NCBI GenBank assembly: GCA_004293365.1
Contig: RDYN01000022.1
Span: forward strand, 1 to 64,000
DNA length: 64,000 nucleotides
Reading direction: 5' to 3'
Source: Oscillatoriales cyanobacterium
Lineage (GTDB): Bacteria > Cyanobacteriota > Cyanobacteriia > Cyanobacteriales > Microcoleaceae
Positions 46,619-55,622 of this stretch are shown one piece after another; within the stretch, counting starts at the first letter, position 1, and the number at the start of each line of letters is the position of its first letter. Made by a program: the position numbers and the translations under genes. The notes beneath the pieces are model-generated. The model made no database searches and had not been told where the DNA came from. It was given only the letters and a program-made list of their open reading frames with translations.

Positions 46619-47665
46619 CTAGAGGATTTCTTTCAAAGTTTTAAGTAATATTTGATTCTGTTCTTCTGTACCTATACTAATTCGCAATTTATCGTCCAAT
46701 CGCGGCTGATTGAAGTATCGAATCAATATTCCCCGTTCTTTGAGTGTTTGATAAATTCTTTCTGCATCGCCGTTGGGCGGCCTGACTAACAAAAAGTTGG
46801 TTTGCGATCGCCAAACTTCAAAGCCTAATTCCTTGAAACTAACGGCTAGTTGGACTCGGTCAGCCTTGATTTTTTCGGCGTTGGCTGTTTTGTGGTCTGA
46901 ATCTGCGATCGCACCTGCCGCCACCGCATAAGCTATAGCATCCACATTGTAGCTGTCTTTGATTTTATTTAATTCAGCCAACAGTGCCGGATTTGCGATC
47001 GCAAAACCCAACCTCAATCCTGCTAGGGAATAACCTTTGGAAAGCGTTCTCAAAACTATAACATTACTGTAGTTTTTTGTCAATTCCAAAGCATTGTTTT
47101 CGGCAAAATCTACATAAGCTTCATCGATGACCAGAATGCCAGATAATTCTTGAGCAAGTTTCTCCAAATCTGCCACAGATATCGCTGTTCCCGAGGGACT
47201 GTTTGGCGAAGCTACAAATGTCACAGAACCTTTAGCTGCTATTAGCAAATCTACGGGTAATTTGTAGTCGTCTGGATAGGGAACTTCGACAAATTCTGCA
47301 TCTTGAATTTCTGCCAGCGTGCGGTACAATACATAGGTAGGTGAGGGACAAACAACGGGTTTCCCAGGTTCGCCCGCAGCGCGAACTATCAAGTTTAATA
47401 AATCATCGCTGCCGTTACCTACCAAAATCCAATCGTCAGGAACTCCCAAAGCTTTACTAGCAGCGATGCGGAAACTTTTGCCAGTTGGATCTGGATAGCG
47501 CCGCAGCATTTCTGGGTCTATTTCCTGAAGCACTTTTAAGGCTTTTGGAGAAGGCGGATAGGGATTTTCATTAGAATTTAGTTTAATGATTTTTGTGCCT
47601 AGTGGTGGCTGTTCCCCCGGTACGTAACCGGACATTTCGTGGATGCTTTGGCGAAAGTAGTTCAT
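46619..47665 (-). CDS. hisC: Histidinol-phosphate aminotransferase
   Basis: 348 residues from ATG 47665. Fold-type I PLP enzyme: KLNSNENPYPPSPKALKVL at the start (substrate-phosphate site typical of HisC), SPTYVLYRTL, VASPNSPSGTAISV, VIDEAYVDFAE, and the PLP lysine in LRTLSKGYSLAGLRLGFA. RISIGTEEQN closes the chain. It converts imidazole-acetol phosphate and glutamate to histidinol phosphate. The gene stands alone, as his genes are usually scattered in cyanobacteria. Confidence 0.95.
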   Translation of the reverse strand: MNYFRQSIHEMSGYVPGEQPPLGTKIIKLNSNENPYPPSPKALKVLQEIDPEMLRRYPDPTGKSFRIAASKALGVPDDWILVGNGSDDLLNLIVRAAGEPGKPVVCPSPTYVLYRTLAEIQDAEFVEVPYPDDYKLPVDLLIAAKGSVTFVASPNSPSGTAISVADLEKLAQELSGILVIDEAYVDFAENNALELTKNYSNVIVLRTLSKGYSLAGLRLGFAIANPALLAELNKIKDSYNVDAIAYAVAAGAIADSDHKTANAEKIKADRVQLAVSFKELGFEVWRSQTNFLLVRPPNGDAERIYQTLKERGILIRYFNQPRLDDKLRISIGTEEQNQILLKTLKEIL

Positions 47666-47684
47666 TTATTAATTGAGTTTTGTG

Positions 47685-47705
47685 GAACGGGCATCTTGCC
47701 CGTTC
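47685..47705 (-). terminator. GAACGGGCA hairpin after GDPD gene
   Basis: Perfect 9-bp arms GAACGGGCA / TGCCCGTTC around TCT, 34 bp beyond the GDPD stop and 20 bp before hisC. Probably separates the two transcripts. No long T tract. Confidence 0.5.
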
Positions 47706-47738
47706 TCGATCGTGGTGCAAGATATTAAGTTAAACAAA

Positions 47739-48452
47739 TCATATCAAACAATTAGTGACAATCCGAGTTACACCCAAATCAATTAACTTTTGCATATCTT
47801 CTGGATCGTCCACCGTCCACGCCACAATGTCAACTCCTTGATTGCGGGTTTCTGCAATCAGTGCGGGGTTTTCCAGCAAAACGCGATACAGGCTGGTAAT
47901 CAAGTTATCCTGATGGGCGACAGCTTGAGACAATTGAGTTTTGTACGCTTCTAGATTAGCAACAATATGTCCGATCGCCAAATCGCCATCTAGCCGCCGC
48001 ACTTGTTCCAGAAATTTGTCGCTAAACGAAGTAATAACGCATTTTTCTTTGATTCCTGCACCGTTCAAAGTATTGACAAAATCCGCGACTTCTGCCTCCG
48101 ACCATTCGCAGTGCGGCTTGACATCAAAGTAGAGAAATTTGTCAACATTCTTGAGGATTCCTAATGCTTCTTTCAAGGTAGGAATTTTTTCGTCGGAAAA
48201 TTCATCGCTAAACCATTTACCGGCATTGAGTGTCTGCAAGTCTGAGAAGTTTGTTTCCCTGACTTTACCGGAAACTCGGGTGATTCTATCGAGGGTGGCG
48301 TCGTGGAAAACTACGGGCACGCTGTCGGCGGATAGCTGGATGTCAAATTCGATCGAACTAGCGCCACGGGCGATCGCCAGTTCAAATGCTGCTAAAGTGT
48401 TCTCAGGGGATCTCGCCGAAAATCCCCGATGTGCGATAATTTCTAAATTCAT
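47739..48452 (-). CDS. Glycerophosphodiester phosphodiesterase
   Basis: 237 residues from ATG 48452. GDPD core: LEIIAHRGFSARSPENTLAA (catalytic HR...E), IEFDIQLSADSVPVVFHDAT (metal Glu/Asp and second His), FDVKPHCEW, and the closing VDIVAWTVDDPEDMQKLI. It hydrolyses glycerophosphodiesters to glycerol 3-phosphate and an alcohol. No signal peptide, so a cytoplasmic UgpQ-type enzyme. Confidence 0.95.
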   Translation of the reverse strand: MNLEIIAHRGFSARSPENTLAAFELAIARGASSIEFDIQLSADSVPVVFHDATLDRITRVSGKVRETNFSDLQTLNAGKWFSDEFSDEKIPTLKEALGILKNVDKFLYFDVKPHCEWSEAEVADFVNTLNGAGIKEKCVITSFSDKFLEQVRRLDGDLAIGHIVANLEAYKTQLSQAVAHQDNLITSLYRVLLENPALIAETRNQGVDIVAWTVDDPEDMQKLIDLGVTRIVTNCLI

Positions 48453-48459
48453 TCTTGGT

Positions 48460-48567
48460 AATAAGGACTTTAGTCCTAGTTTGTAGTAAGGACTTTAGTC
48501 CTAGTTTGTAGTAAGGACTTTAGTCCTTTGCACAAGTGTTAAGAGGACTGAAGTCCTCACTACGAAC
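48460..48567. repeat. Cluster of GGACTTTAGTCC repeats
   Basis: Three tandem left arms of the form TTTGTAGTAAGGACTTTAGT (starting about 48467, 48481 and 48507), then one right arm GGACTGAAGTCCTCACTACG (48545-48564). The last bases form the Ser-stop (TCG TAG) of the hydrolase gene read on the minus strand. Confidence 0.9.
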
Positions 48568-49411
48568 AGCTATCTAAAAATTCTGCCACAGTTTGATTAA
48601 AAGTATCCGGTTGAGTCAAAAAACACCAGTGATTCCCCGGTACTTTGGCAATTGTCAGATTTTGCAAGTATGTTTTGTAGGGCTGCATTTGCCAATCCAT
48701 GCGATTTACGCCTGTTTCCGGCTGTACGAACAAAGTTGGGATATCAATATTTTCCGTTAAACCGGCAACTTTCATCACTTCGGCAAAAATCTGATTTCTG
48801 GCGGGAATCACAAATTTACTTCCCCAACTTCCGTCTGATTTTTGTTCGATTTGGTTTTGGAATATCATTTGCTGCATTTCACTCCAACCAGCGTATTCTC
48901 CCGATTGTTTGGCGGCTGCTTCGGCTTGGGCTAAAGTTGCAAACGGGCCCATACATTTGAGACAGTCTAATTTTCGGTAAACTATTGGTAGACTGAGTTT
49001 CATCACAGCGGGCAGCTTGGTGATGAAGATTGGGTCTACTAAAATCATACTCGAAATGCGATCGCCCTTCTGCCGCGCCCAAATTGGCGCTAATTTTCCA
49101 GTCCAAGAATGTCCGACTATGTGGGCATTTTTCCAGTTGAGGTGTGCCATCAAAGCTTCCAAATCTGCGATCGCCCTAGCAAAAGTATAACCCGTTTCCG
49201 GTTTCTCGCTTTCCCCGTGACCGCGCATATCTGGCGCTACAACATGATAGCGGTTCGACAAGTAATTCCCCAAGCTCGTCCAGACGACTGCACTATCTGC
49301 TAAACCGTGCAACAGCAGCAAACGCGGAACTTTTTCTGTCCCTGTTTGTGAGTTCCATTCTAAGTAGGAAAGTTCGATATCTGGTAATTTTAAGCTTTTG
49401 CGTGTAGGCAT
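48560..49411 (-). CDS. Alpha/beta hydrolase
   Basis: Start ATG 49411 (MPTRKSLKLPD...); a TTG five codons further out is not needed. 283 residues. Oxyanion-hole LLLHGLADSAVVW, APDMRGHGESEKPETG, nucleophile elbow HIVGHSWTGKLAPIWA (GHSWTG), catalytic Asp region in IPTLFVQPETGVNRMDW and His in VPGNHWCFLTQP. Esterase, lipase or haloalkane-type hydrolase; substrate unknown. Its TAG stop and last Ser codon lie in the repeat to its left. Confidence 0.9.
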   Translation of the reverse strand: MPTRKSLKLPDIELSYLEWNSQTGTEKVPRLLLLHGLADSAVVWTSLGNYLSNRYHVVAPDMRGHGESEKPETGYTFARAIADLEALMAHLNWKNAHIVGHSWTGKLAPIWARQKGDRISSMILVDPIFITKLPAVMKLSLPIVYRKLDCLKCMGPFATLAQAEAAAKQSGEYAGWSEMQQMIFQNQIEQKSDGSWGSKFVIPARNQIFAEVMKVAGLTENIDIPTLFVQPETGVNRMDWQMQPYKTYLQNLTIAKVPGNHWCFLTQPDTFNQTVAEFLDSCS

Positions 49412-49419
49412 ATAGAAGT

Positions 49420-49465
49420 TCGGCAACGGATTTTTTAACGGATTTAACGGATGTAACGAATTTTA
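49420..49465 (+). repeat. AAGTTCGGCAACGGATTTT repeat, intergenic copy
   Basis: GAAGTTCGGCAACGGATTTT then AACGGAT(G/T)TAACG units. The same sequence lies inside the ABC transporter coding region at 57556-57612. Confidence 0.85.
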
Positions 49466-49503
49466 GCTATCAAAAAGTAAAAATTTCAGGAATTAATGAG
49501 GTG

Positions 49504-49529
49504 AGAAACCCCCGAAAAGCCGGGTTTCT
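49504..49529. terminator. AGAAACCC...GGGTTTCT hairpin
   Basis: AGAAACCC / GGGTTTCT arms around CCCGAAAAGCC. It lies between the hydrolase start and the esterase stop, both minus strand, so it may end the esterase transcript. This palindrome is a common dispersed type in cyanobacteria. Confidence 0.5.
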
Positions 49530-49578
49530 GAGGTCAAACGCGATATCATATCTAAAGAGAAGCCCCCTAATTAAAATA

Positions 49579-49710
49579 GGTTCGTAGTGAGGACTTTAGT
49601 CCGCATCCATCACCCAATCTCATATCCGAACAAAAACCCCATAAATAAAATAGGTTCGTAGTGAGGACTTTAGTCCGCATTTGGAGAGGAATAAAGTCCT
49701 CACTACAAAC
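49579..49710. repeat. GTAGTGAGGACTTTAGTCC repeats, one half and one full copy
   Basis: Half copy GGTTCGTAGTGAGGACTTTA at 49579-49602, then a full hairpin from 49653 with right arm ending CTCACTACAAACC at 49710. Both left arms are preceded by AAAATA. Confidence 0.9.
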
Positions 49711-49766
49711 CTTTTGACTGTGACTAATTGACCGGAAATAATATTCTGATACCAAGCATCCGCACC

Positions 49767-51035
49767 CTAAAATTTCCCTTTTAAGCTAAACAAAAGAAAC
49801 TGAGTTTTCTGCGCCTCATCAAAATTATCATCACTCACCAAAACCACACTTTGACTGCCGTCGGGCAACAGTGGGCCCAGAGTCATCCCCTCTAAATTGT
49901 ACAGCGGAATTCCCCGTTCGCTCAAGTCTAAAAGTAACTTTTTCCTCACAGGTTCAACCATTCCCATTTTTCCTTTAAAACTCTCGATTCTAGAAGTATC
50001 TGTAGCCGCCCCAACTGCTACCTGATAAATTTTAGCGCTGTATCCCGACAGTCCAAAAGAACGCTCTAAACTCAAAAAATGACCGCCCCCGACTGTTAAT
50101 AATTCGGTTAACCCGTTCAAAACAGTCATGGGAACTTGGTCTAATGTGTAAAGATTTTCCGAGACTAATTGCGGCGTTTTATCGACGATGATATAATGTA
50201 AAAGACGGACTTTGTTTGCTTTATCTGGGTCTAAATCTTGAATTAACGGTGCTGCTGTCGCTGTAAACAACCTAAACGGATCGAGACCGCCCGGGCTAAA
50301 GGTTTCTGGATCGATACTCAAGGATTCAAAACCTAAACTTTTCTGGACTCCTTGCTGCTGTTGTTCATCGTTGGTATCGGGGATGTAACGCTTGGGAATT
50401 GGCAAATTTCCTCGCATTTTCCCGGTGGCCAGGTCAAACTCTCCGATAAAAGGATTGCGGCCTTCGCTGGCTACAAATACTGAATTCCGTGGAGACAGGG
50501 CGATACCTTCGGGATTGATGGAACCCCAAAGGAAGGTTTCACCGTCTGCTTTTTTGAGGGATGTAACGCCTTCAACAGAAACTTTTTCGAGGCTAATATT
50601 GGCTGGATCGCTGGATGTGAGGTCGAGTCGGAGACTGTAAAATCTGGCTTCTCCGTTTTCGCTTTTGTCGTCGGAAAGGGCGTAAAAACGATAAGCTTTG
50701 GAAGTGACGCCGCTAATACCTTTGGGGTCGTAGGTGATTCCCGACAAACCGCCGACTGGTACTCCTTCAAAGTTAATTTTTGGCAATTGGTACTCGCCCA
50801 AAAAGTTCAGAGATATTTCAGGAAAAGAGCGATCTCTGGCAACGGCGGGAGGGGCGGCGCAAGCTGTGCATACAGTTAGGAAAATTAGAGCTAAACTGAA
50901 TAGGCGCAAAATGCGTTGGCGAAGCCCTCGAAGAGGATCGCCCAAAGCCTGTAAATTCCAATAATTGCTCAGTGCGGTAAGTTGTATTTTGTTGCTCTTG
51001 TTGAACAGTTGGCTTGTGTGCCATCTTTGTGACAT
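49767..51035 (-). CDS. Phytase-like esterase domain lipoprotein
   Basis: 422 residues from ATG 51035. The N-terminal ~37 residues before the signal-like helix are unusual and include ALGDPLRGLRQRI, which comes from a short palindromic repeat (GGCGATCCTCTTCGAGGGCT type), so the natural start may be elsewhere. Hydrophobic segment RLFSLALIFLTVCTACA with a lipobox-like end suggests a lipoprotein. The rest matches the esterase-like activity of phytase family: GGLSGITYDPKG, YRFYALSDDKSENGEARFY, NPEGIALSPRNSVFVASEGR, GFESLSIDPE, LEGMTLGPLLPDGSQSVVLV. Six-bladed propeller fold presumed. Substrate unknown. Confidence 0.85.
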   Translation of the reverse strand: MSQRWHTSQLFNKSNKIQLTALSNYWNLQALGDPLRGLRQRILRLFSLALIFLTVCTACAAPPAVARDRSFPEISLNFLGEYQLPKINFEGVPVGGLSGITYDPKGISGVTSKAYRFYALSDDKSENGEARFYSLRLDLTSSDPANISLEKVSVEGVTSLKKADGETFLWGSINPEGIALSPRNSVFVASEGRNPFIGEFDLATGKMRGNLPIPKRYIPDTNDEQQQQGVQKSLGFESLSIDPETFSPGGLDPFRLFTATAAPLIQDLDPDKANKVRLLHYIIVDKTPQLVSENLYTLDQVPMTVLNGLTELLTVGGGHFLSLERSFGLSGYSAKIYQVAVGAATDTSRIESFKGKMGMVEPVRKKLLLDLSERGIPLYNLEGMTLGPLLPDGSQSVVLVSDDNFDEAQKTQFLLFSLKGKF

Positions 51036-51114
51036 AATTTATACCGTTTTGTTAAATATGCAAAACTTGATGTTTCGTGCGGGGCTGCCGAATGGTGGCA
51101 ATTATATTTCTTTT

Positions 51115-52392
51115 ATGAGAAATTCTTTGCCAATTGGGTGCTTGCTTTGGTTGTGGCTGTGTGCTGGTTCAATTGCTAGCGCCCAAACTAATCCACCACC
51201 CCTCGATCAATTTTCTCCTAATCCTCTAGAAATTACCACACCCGATCCCCTAAAACCGGCTACTGAATCTTTGAGTAGCACTCAGCGGGAGGAACTGACA
51301 GCGGCTTTGGAAAAGTTAAGCTTAGAAGCAGCGGCTAAACTGCAAGCTGGAGATGGGGCTGGCGCTTTTGATATTTGGTTCCGAGAATTGCGGCTGCAGA
51401 GGTATCTCGGCCCGGCGGCGGAAATTGCTGCTTTGAGTCGGGTGGGAAGTGTTGCTTGGAGTAGCAATAAAAACCTGGAACTTCAGCTTATTACTAAACG
51501 GTTGCAAGCAATTCACCAACAAGTTAAATCCCAAGTGCCTATCAATACTGAGTTGCTTCCCGCTTTAGCTGCGGCTTTTGGGCAGGTGCGCGCTAAAGGC
51601 CCGACTGTAGAAGTTTACCAACAAATTCTCGAAAATGCGCGCCAAAATCAAGATATATTGGCTCAAGGTCAGACTTTAAAGACGATCGCACTTGTTCACA
51701 TCAATTGGCTGAGTTACGATAAAGCTGCTCCGGTGTATGAGGAATTGGCAACTTTAATTCAGGAAAACCGCGCTGTATTTGCTGCTAATGCTGCTGTACC
51801 AAATTCTGCTGTAACGGCGGGAAATGGCGCGCCACCGCAGCCTGTAACTCCTCCGACTGAGGTAGATACTCTGAGACAGTTAGCCTACGTTTACCAGCAG
51901 TCGAAACAGCCCCTAAAGGCGATCGCCGCCCGGGAAAAACTAGCATCTGTGTATCTCAACCTGCAAAACCCGGCTGCGATACCGCCGCTCAAAATTGCGA
52001 TCGGCACCGATTACCAAACTATAGGTCAAATCAACTTAGCAGCTCAATACTATCAGGAAGCCTACAATTTAGCTGTCCCCATTCAACAGTACGCCCAAGC
52101 GAGCGAAGCTTTGGATAAATTAGCATTGCTTTATCGATCGCAAAAACAGCTAGAGCCGACTGTGCGAATCTATCAAATGCAGTTGCTGCTGGAAGAACGG
52201 GCTTACAATTGGTACGGACTGATGAGTGCTTACGACAATCTCGGTCAAGTTTATCAGGAAATGAAGGATTACAAGAAAGCTTTGGAAGCTTATCAGAAGG
52301 GGTTGGAAGTGGCGAAAAGATTGGGACACAGAAAAGAGTATTTTGACAAGAAGATTATTAAGGTTAACAAGCAATTGCAAAAAAGTTCGTAA
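51115..52392 (+). CDS. Exported TPR-repeat protein, 425 aa
   Basis: Start ATG 51115 is chosen because it begins a clear signal peptide (LPIGCLLWLWLCAGSIASAQ); the frame is open further upstream but overlaps the divergent esterase gene. The mature part is helical with repeated TPR-like pairs (AAQYYQEAYNLAVPIQQYAQ, ASEALDKLALLYRSQKQ, AYDNLGQVYQEMKDYKKALE, AYQKGLEVAKRLGH). A Pro-rich linker lies near the middle (NGAPPQPVTPPTE). Likely a periplasmic scaffold protein. Partner unknown. Confidence 0.85.
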   Translation: MRNSLPIGCLLWLWLCAGSIASAQTNPPPLDQFSPNPLEITTPDPLKPATESLSSTQREELTAALEKLSLEAAAKLQAGDGAGAFDIWFRELRLQRYLGPAAEIAALSRVGSVAWSSNKNLELQLITKRLQAIHQQVKSQVPINTELLPALAAAFGQVRAKGPTVEVYQQILENARQNQDILAQGQTLKTIALVHINWLSYDKAAPVYEELATLIQENRAVFAANAAVPNSAVTAGNGAPPQPVTPPTEVDTLRQLAYVYQQSKQPLKAIAAREKLASVYLNLQNPAAIPPLKIAIGTDYQTIGQINLAAQYYQEAYNLAVPIQQYAQASEALDKLALLYRSQKQLEPTVRIYQMQLLLEERAYNWYGLMSAYDNLGQVYQEMKDYKKALEAYQKGLEVAKRLGHRKEYFDKKIIKVNKQLQKSS

Positions 52393-52438
52393 TTGTTAGC
52401 CGATAAAAATGTCCAGGGATGAAGCGGTGAACTTAAAT

Positions 52439-52558
52439 GCAGTAAGGTGCGCACTGCGCACCCTACAAAACTGTATCGGTAGCAGTAAGGTGCGCACTGC
52501 GCACCCTACAAAACTGTATCGGTAGCAGTAAGGTGCGCCCTACAAAACTGTATCGGTA
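52439..52558. repeat. GGTGCGCACTGCGCACC repeat, three tandem copies
   Basis: Units GCAGTAAGGTGCGCACTGCG then CACCCTACAAAACTGTATCG GTA. The third copy has lost half of the palindrome (AGGTGCGCCCTAC), exactly removing one arm. Same core as at 21621. Confidence 0.9.
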
Positions 52559-52752
52559 ATTCCATGTAAGATAGCTCAATGTCGGGATTGCCGATCGCAA
52601 ATCCGCTAGTAAGCTTCATCGTAATATCATAGCACTTGTGCAGTCTCGACCCTATTCCAAAGGTTTGAGATTTTTAGCTTTGCTAATTATGACATAATTA
52701 TGTTATTAATACGTAAGTCCTGAAAAAAAATAGCGTATTTCAAGTGTAAAGA
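52559..52752. other. Upstream region of PD-(D/E)XK-like gene
   Basis: AT-rich sequence with no further gene. GACATAATTATGTTATTAAT (52690-52709) contains a small ATAATTAT dyad close to the expected promoter. Confidence 0.35.
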
Positions 52753-53385
52753 ATGGCAAAGGTGATTGCAGTTACAGAAGCTATTAAAAGCCTTGCTGAG
52801 GCTGAATCAAGATTGAATTTGAGCCGAACTGAAGATGAGGCTTTTTTTGCAGAATGGCAAGCTGAGTTGCCAAATCTCAGCGATGCCGAACAGACTGGTT
52901 TGGATAGGCTACGACGCAGATTACTATATCATAGAGCGGATGGAGAATTGTTAGAAGGGGCTGTGACATTGCTGGTAGCATCACCTTTGCTAGAAATGGC
53001 GGGATTCTACGATCCACCTTTCAGGATGAAGGCGGAATCTGCGATTGAAATTGCCATTGATGATGGGGAAGAAACCCTGCGGGGACGAATTGATATCTTG
53101 ATTTTGCTTCAGCAGCTTTGGGTAATGGTTTTGGAGTGTAAGAAGACTACGATTTCGACGCGATCGGCATTACCTCAAGCATTAGCATACATGATGGCAA
53201 ATCCCGATTTGGATAAACCGAGATTTGGGATGTTGACGAATGGTGATGATGTGTTGTTTGTGAAACTGATGGCTCAACCTACGCCAGAATATGGGTTATC
53301 GCGGGCATTTTCGATTTATACTGTACCAAGTGAATTGCGATCGGCATTTCAAGTCTTGAAACATTTAGGACAAGGCATCAGTTAG
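52753..53385 (+). CDS. PD-(D/E)XK-like protein related to type I restriction HsdR N-domain
   Basis: 210 residues from ATG 52753. Core nuclease signature: RGRIDILILLQQLWVMVLEC followed by KKT, giving D...(E)CKK with the Asp and the Glu-x-Lys of the fold. Then SALPQALAYMMANPD and FGMLTNGDDVLFVKL, as in HsdR-type N-terminal domains. No helicase or partner subunits lie nearby, so it is an orphan, of a kind often duplicated in cyanobacteria. May be a degraded or stand-alone DNA-cleaving protein. Confidence 0.8.
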   Translation: MAKVIAVTEAIKSLAEAESRLNLSRTEDEAFFAEWQAELPNLSDAEQTGLDRLRRRLLYHRADGELLEGAVTLLVASPLLEMAGFYDPPFRMKAESAIEIAIDDGEETLRGRIDILILLQQLWVMVLECKKTTISTRSALPQALAYMMANPDLDKPRFGMLTNGDDVLFVKLMAQPTPEYGLSRAFSIYTVPSELRSAFQVLKHLGQGIS

Positions 53386-53396
53386 GTGACAAAAAA

Positions 53397-55438
53397 CTAC
53401 TTTACTCCTATCTTTGCCACTAACGTCTTACAGTTTTCAACTAAACGGATGAACTCTGCCCGATAGCCTTCCTTGTCTTCACCTTTCGCCTGACTTGCTA
53501 GCTTCAATACTTGATCGAAATTAGCTGCTCCTTTGTACTCAGAATCTCTCAAAACCATCCCGAAAGCAGCTACAGCAGCAGCAAATCTGAAGTTGGCAGA
53601 GGCATTTTCTAGTTTTACAGGTTTGTCCATTACTGACTGCGTAATTAACTGACTGACTGTCTCGTTAGGTTTTTTATAACGCAACTTTACCTGCATCAAT
53701 TCATCAGTTTGAGATGCAGAAGCAGTGGCTGGATTCGGTTGATATTTTAATGGATCGACTTCCGGCAATTTGACATCGCTGGCGACACCAACCGGAATAA
53801 TTTCGTAAATTGCCGTTACCGAATGTCCCGCACCTAATTCACCTGCATCTTTTTTGTCATCGTTAAAGTCTTGATTTTGCAAAACTCGATTTTCGTAACC
53901 AACTAGACGGTAGGCTTGAACTTTAGCCGGATTGAATTCTACTTGAATTTTCACATCTTTGGCTATGGTAAATAGCGTGCCTCCCATTTGAGTGACTAAT
54001 ACTTTTTTGGCTTCCAGCAGGCTGTCGATATAAGCATAATTGCCATTACCTTTATCGGCTAGCTGTTCCATTTTTGCATCTTGCAAATTGCCAGTACCAA
54101 ATCCCAAGACGCTTAGGAAAACTCCTTGTTCTCGTTTTTCTTCAATCATCCGCACGAGTTCGCCATCGCTGGAAGCGCCGACATTAAAATCGCCGTCTGT
54201 TGCCAGAATAACGCGGTTGTTTCCTTGTTTAATAAAGTTGTCTCTAGCAACTTTGTAGGCTAGTTGAATGCCTGCTCCGCCTGCGGTAGAACCACCTGCT
54301 TCTAGCTTGTCAATGCTATCTAATATCTTTTCTTTTTGGTTGCCCGGTGTTGGAGGCAAGACTAACCCGGCGGCTCCGGCATAGACTACAATGGTGACGC
54401 TATCTTTGGCTCGCAATTCGCTGACGAGATATTTCAAAGATGCTTTGACTAACGGTAATTTGTCCGGCGAATTCATGGAACCGGAAACATCGATCAGAAA
54501 TACGAGATTGTTCGGCGGTAAATTTTTGGTGGAAATGCTTTTTCCTTGCAAACCAATGTGGACTAATTTGTGTTGGGGATTCCAGGGAGCATTGGCGAGT
54601 TCTGTATTAATTGAAAAAGGTCGATCGCCCTTTGGTTGCGGATAGTCGTAGGTAAAGTAATTAATTAGTTCTTCGAGGCGCACTGCATCTTTGGGGGGCA
54701 TCACACCGCTGTTGATAAAGCGTCGGACATTGCTGTAGGATGCTGTATCGACATCGATGCCAAATGTGGAAAGCGGGTTGTTGCTAGCCCGCTGATAGGA
54801 GTTATCGTAAATGCGGTTGTATCCTCTGATTGTGGATTGATGCCACCAGAAACTCTAGTTCTTAATGTATCTTGTCCTATAAGATTCCCAGAAGTGCGAC
54901 TGTCAAGGTTAAGTCTCACTCGCTGAGGGGATGTTTGGGGAGAAGGCGCTGGTAAAGGTACAGAATTTGGTTCTGAAAGGGGGGGATTTCGATTTTGTTC
55001 CAATTCACCACTACGAGCTTCTAATGCGTCAACTCTACCCCGCAGCGTCGCTAATTCAGGGGCGAATTCAGTCTGTAAACGTTGGACTATGGCTAAATCT
55101 TCTGGGCCGACTTTTGGCGTACCTGCTGCGATCGCCCGATCGACGTTTACCAAACAACTATTTAAACTTACCGCAAAGTCAGAGCGTTTTAAAGGTCGAT
55201 CGCCTAAAGTAGTACCAACTGGGGCGACAATCGGGCAACTGTAGCGTTTTGCTAAGGATAGTAGTGCCTGAAAAGCCCAGCTACTTGGTGCAATGTCAGC
55301 CGATTGAGAGACATTTGTGGGAGTTGGTGCGTTGGTTTGGCGATCGACTCCTTGGGCGATCGCACTTTTGGCATTCATCCAGCAAAAAGTTAAAACCACT
55401 GGACTTAACACCAATATTTGCAACAAAAGTTTACGCAT
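53397..55438 (-). pseudogene. SLH-domain / von Willebrand A fusion, one frameshift
   Basis: Two frames form one protein. From ATG 55438: signal peptide (LLLQILVLSPVVLTFCWM), SLH/porin-type domain (SSWAFQALLSLAKRYSCPIV, RSDFAVSLNSCLVNVDRAI, LQTEFAPELATLRGRVDALE) and a Pro-rich linker. Near 54823-54828 the frame must shift: the other frame continues GYNRIYDNSYQRASNNPLST, FGIDVDTASYSNVRRF and MPPKDAVRLEELINYFTYDY, exactly the N-domain of YfbK-type vWA proteins. Then comes the vWA domain with the MIDAS motif (FLIDVSGSMNSPDKL, LATDGDFNVGAS) and the C-terminal YfbK domain. One base appears lost. Role inferred: periplasmic protein-interaction factor anchored through SLH. A sequencing error is possible, since both parts are otherwise intact. 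Confidence 0.88.
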
Positions 55439-55444
55439 AGACTT

Positions 55445-55617
55445 TTACTCCTGAAGATATTGCGATCGCGATATGGAACAATATACTACATCAGTTTTAT
55501 AATAACGACCGTTGTTCTCATATTTGAAACCAACTTTCTGCATCACCCGCTGGGATGCGATATTTTGGAAGTGGGCGATCGCAACTATTCTCTGTAAATT
55601 TAATATTTCAAATCTTG
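55445..55617 (-). pseudogene. C-terminal remnant of a GNAT acetyltransferase
   Basis: Minus-strand frame ending at TAA 55445 reads EILNLQRIVAIAHFQNIASQ RVMQKVGFKYENNGRYYKTD. This parallels the C-terminal part of the intact GNAT just upstream (VLKLEKIVAVADAENRSSRR, VMEKVGMKYQHNFDD). No start or N-terminal half remains. Evidence for a tandem duplication followed by loss. Confidence 0.85.
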
Positions 55618-55622
55618 TCCGG

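Noticed and set aside
49567-49755. 62-residue minus-strand frame
   Set aside because: It runs through two copies of the hairpin repeat and has no domain.
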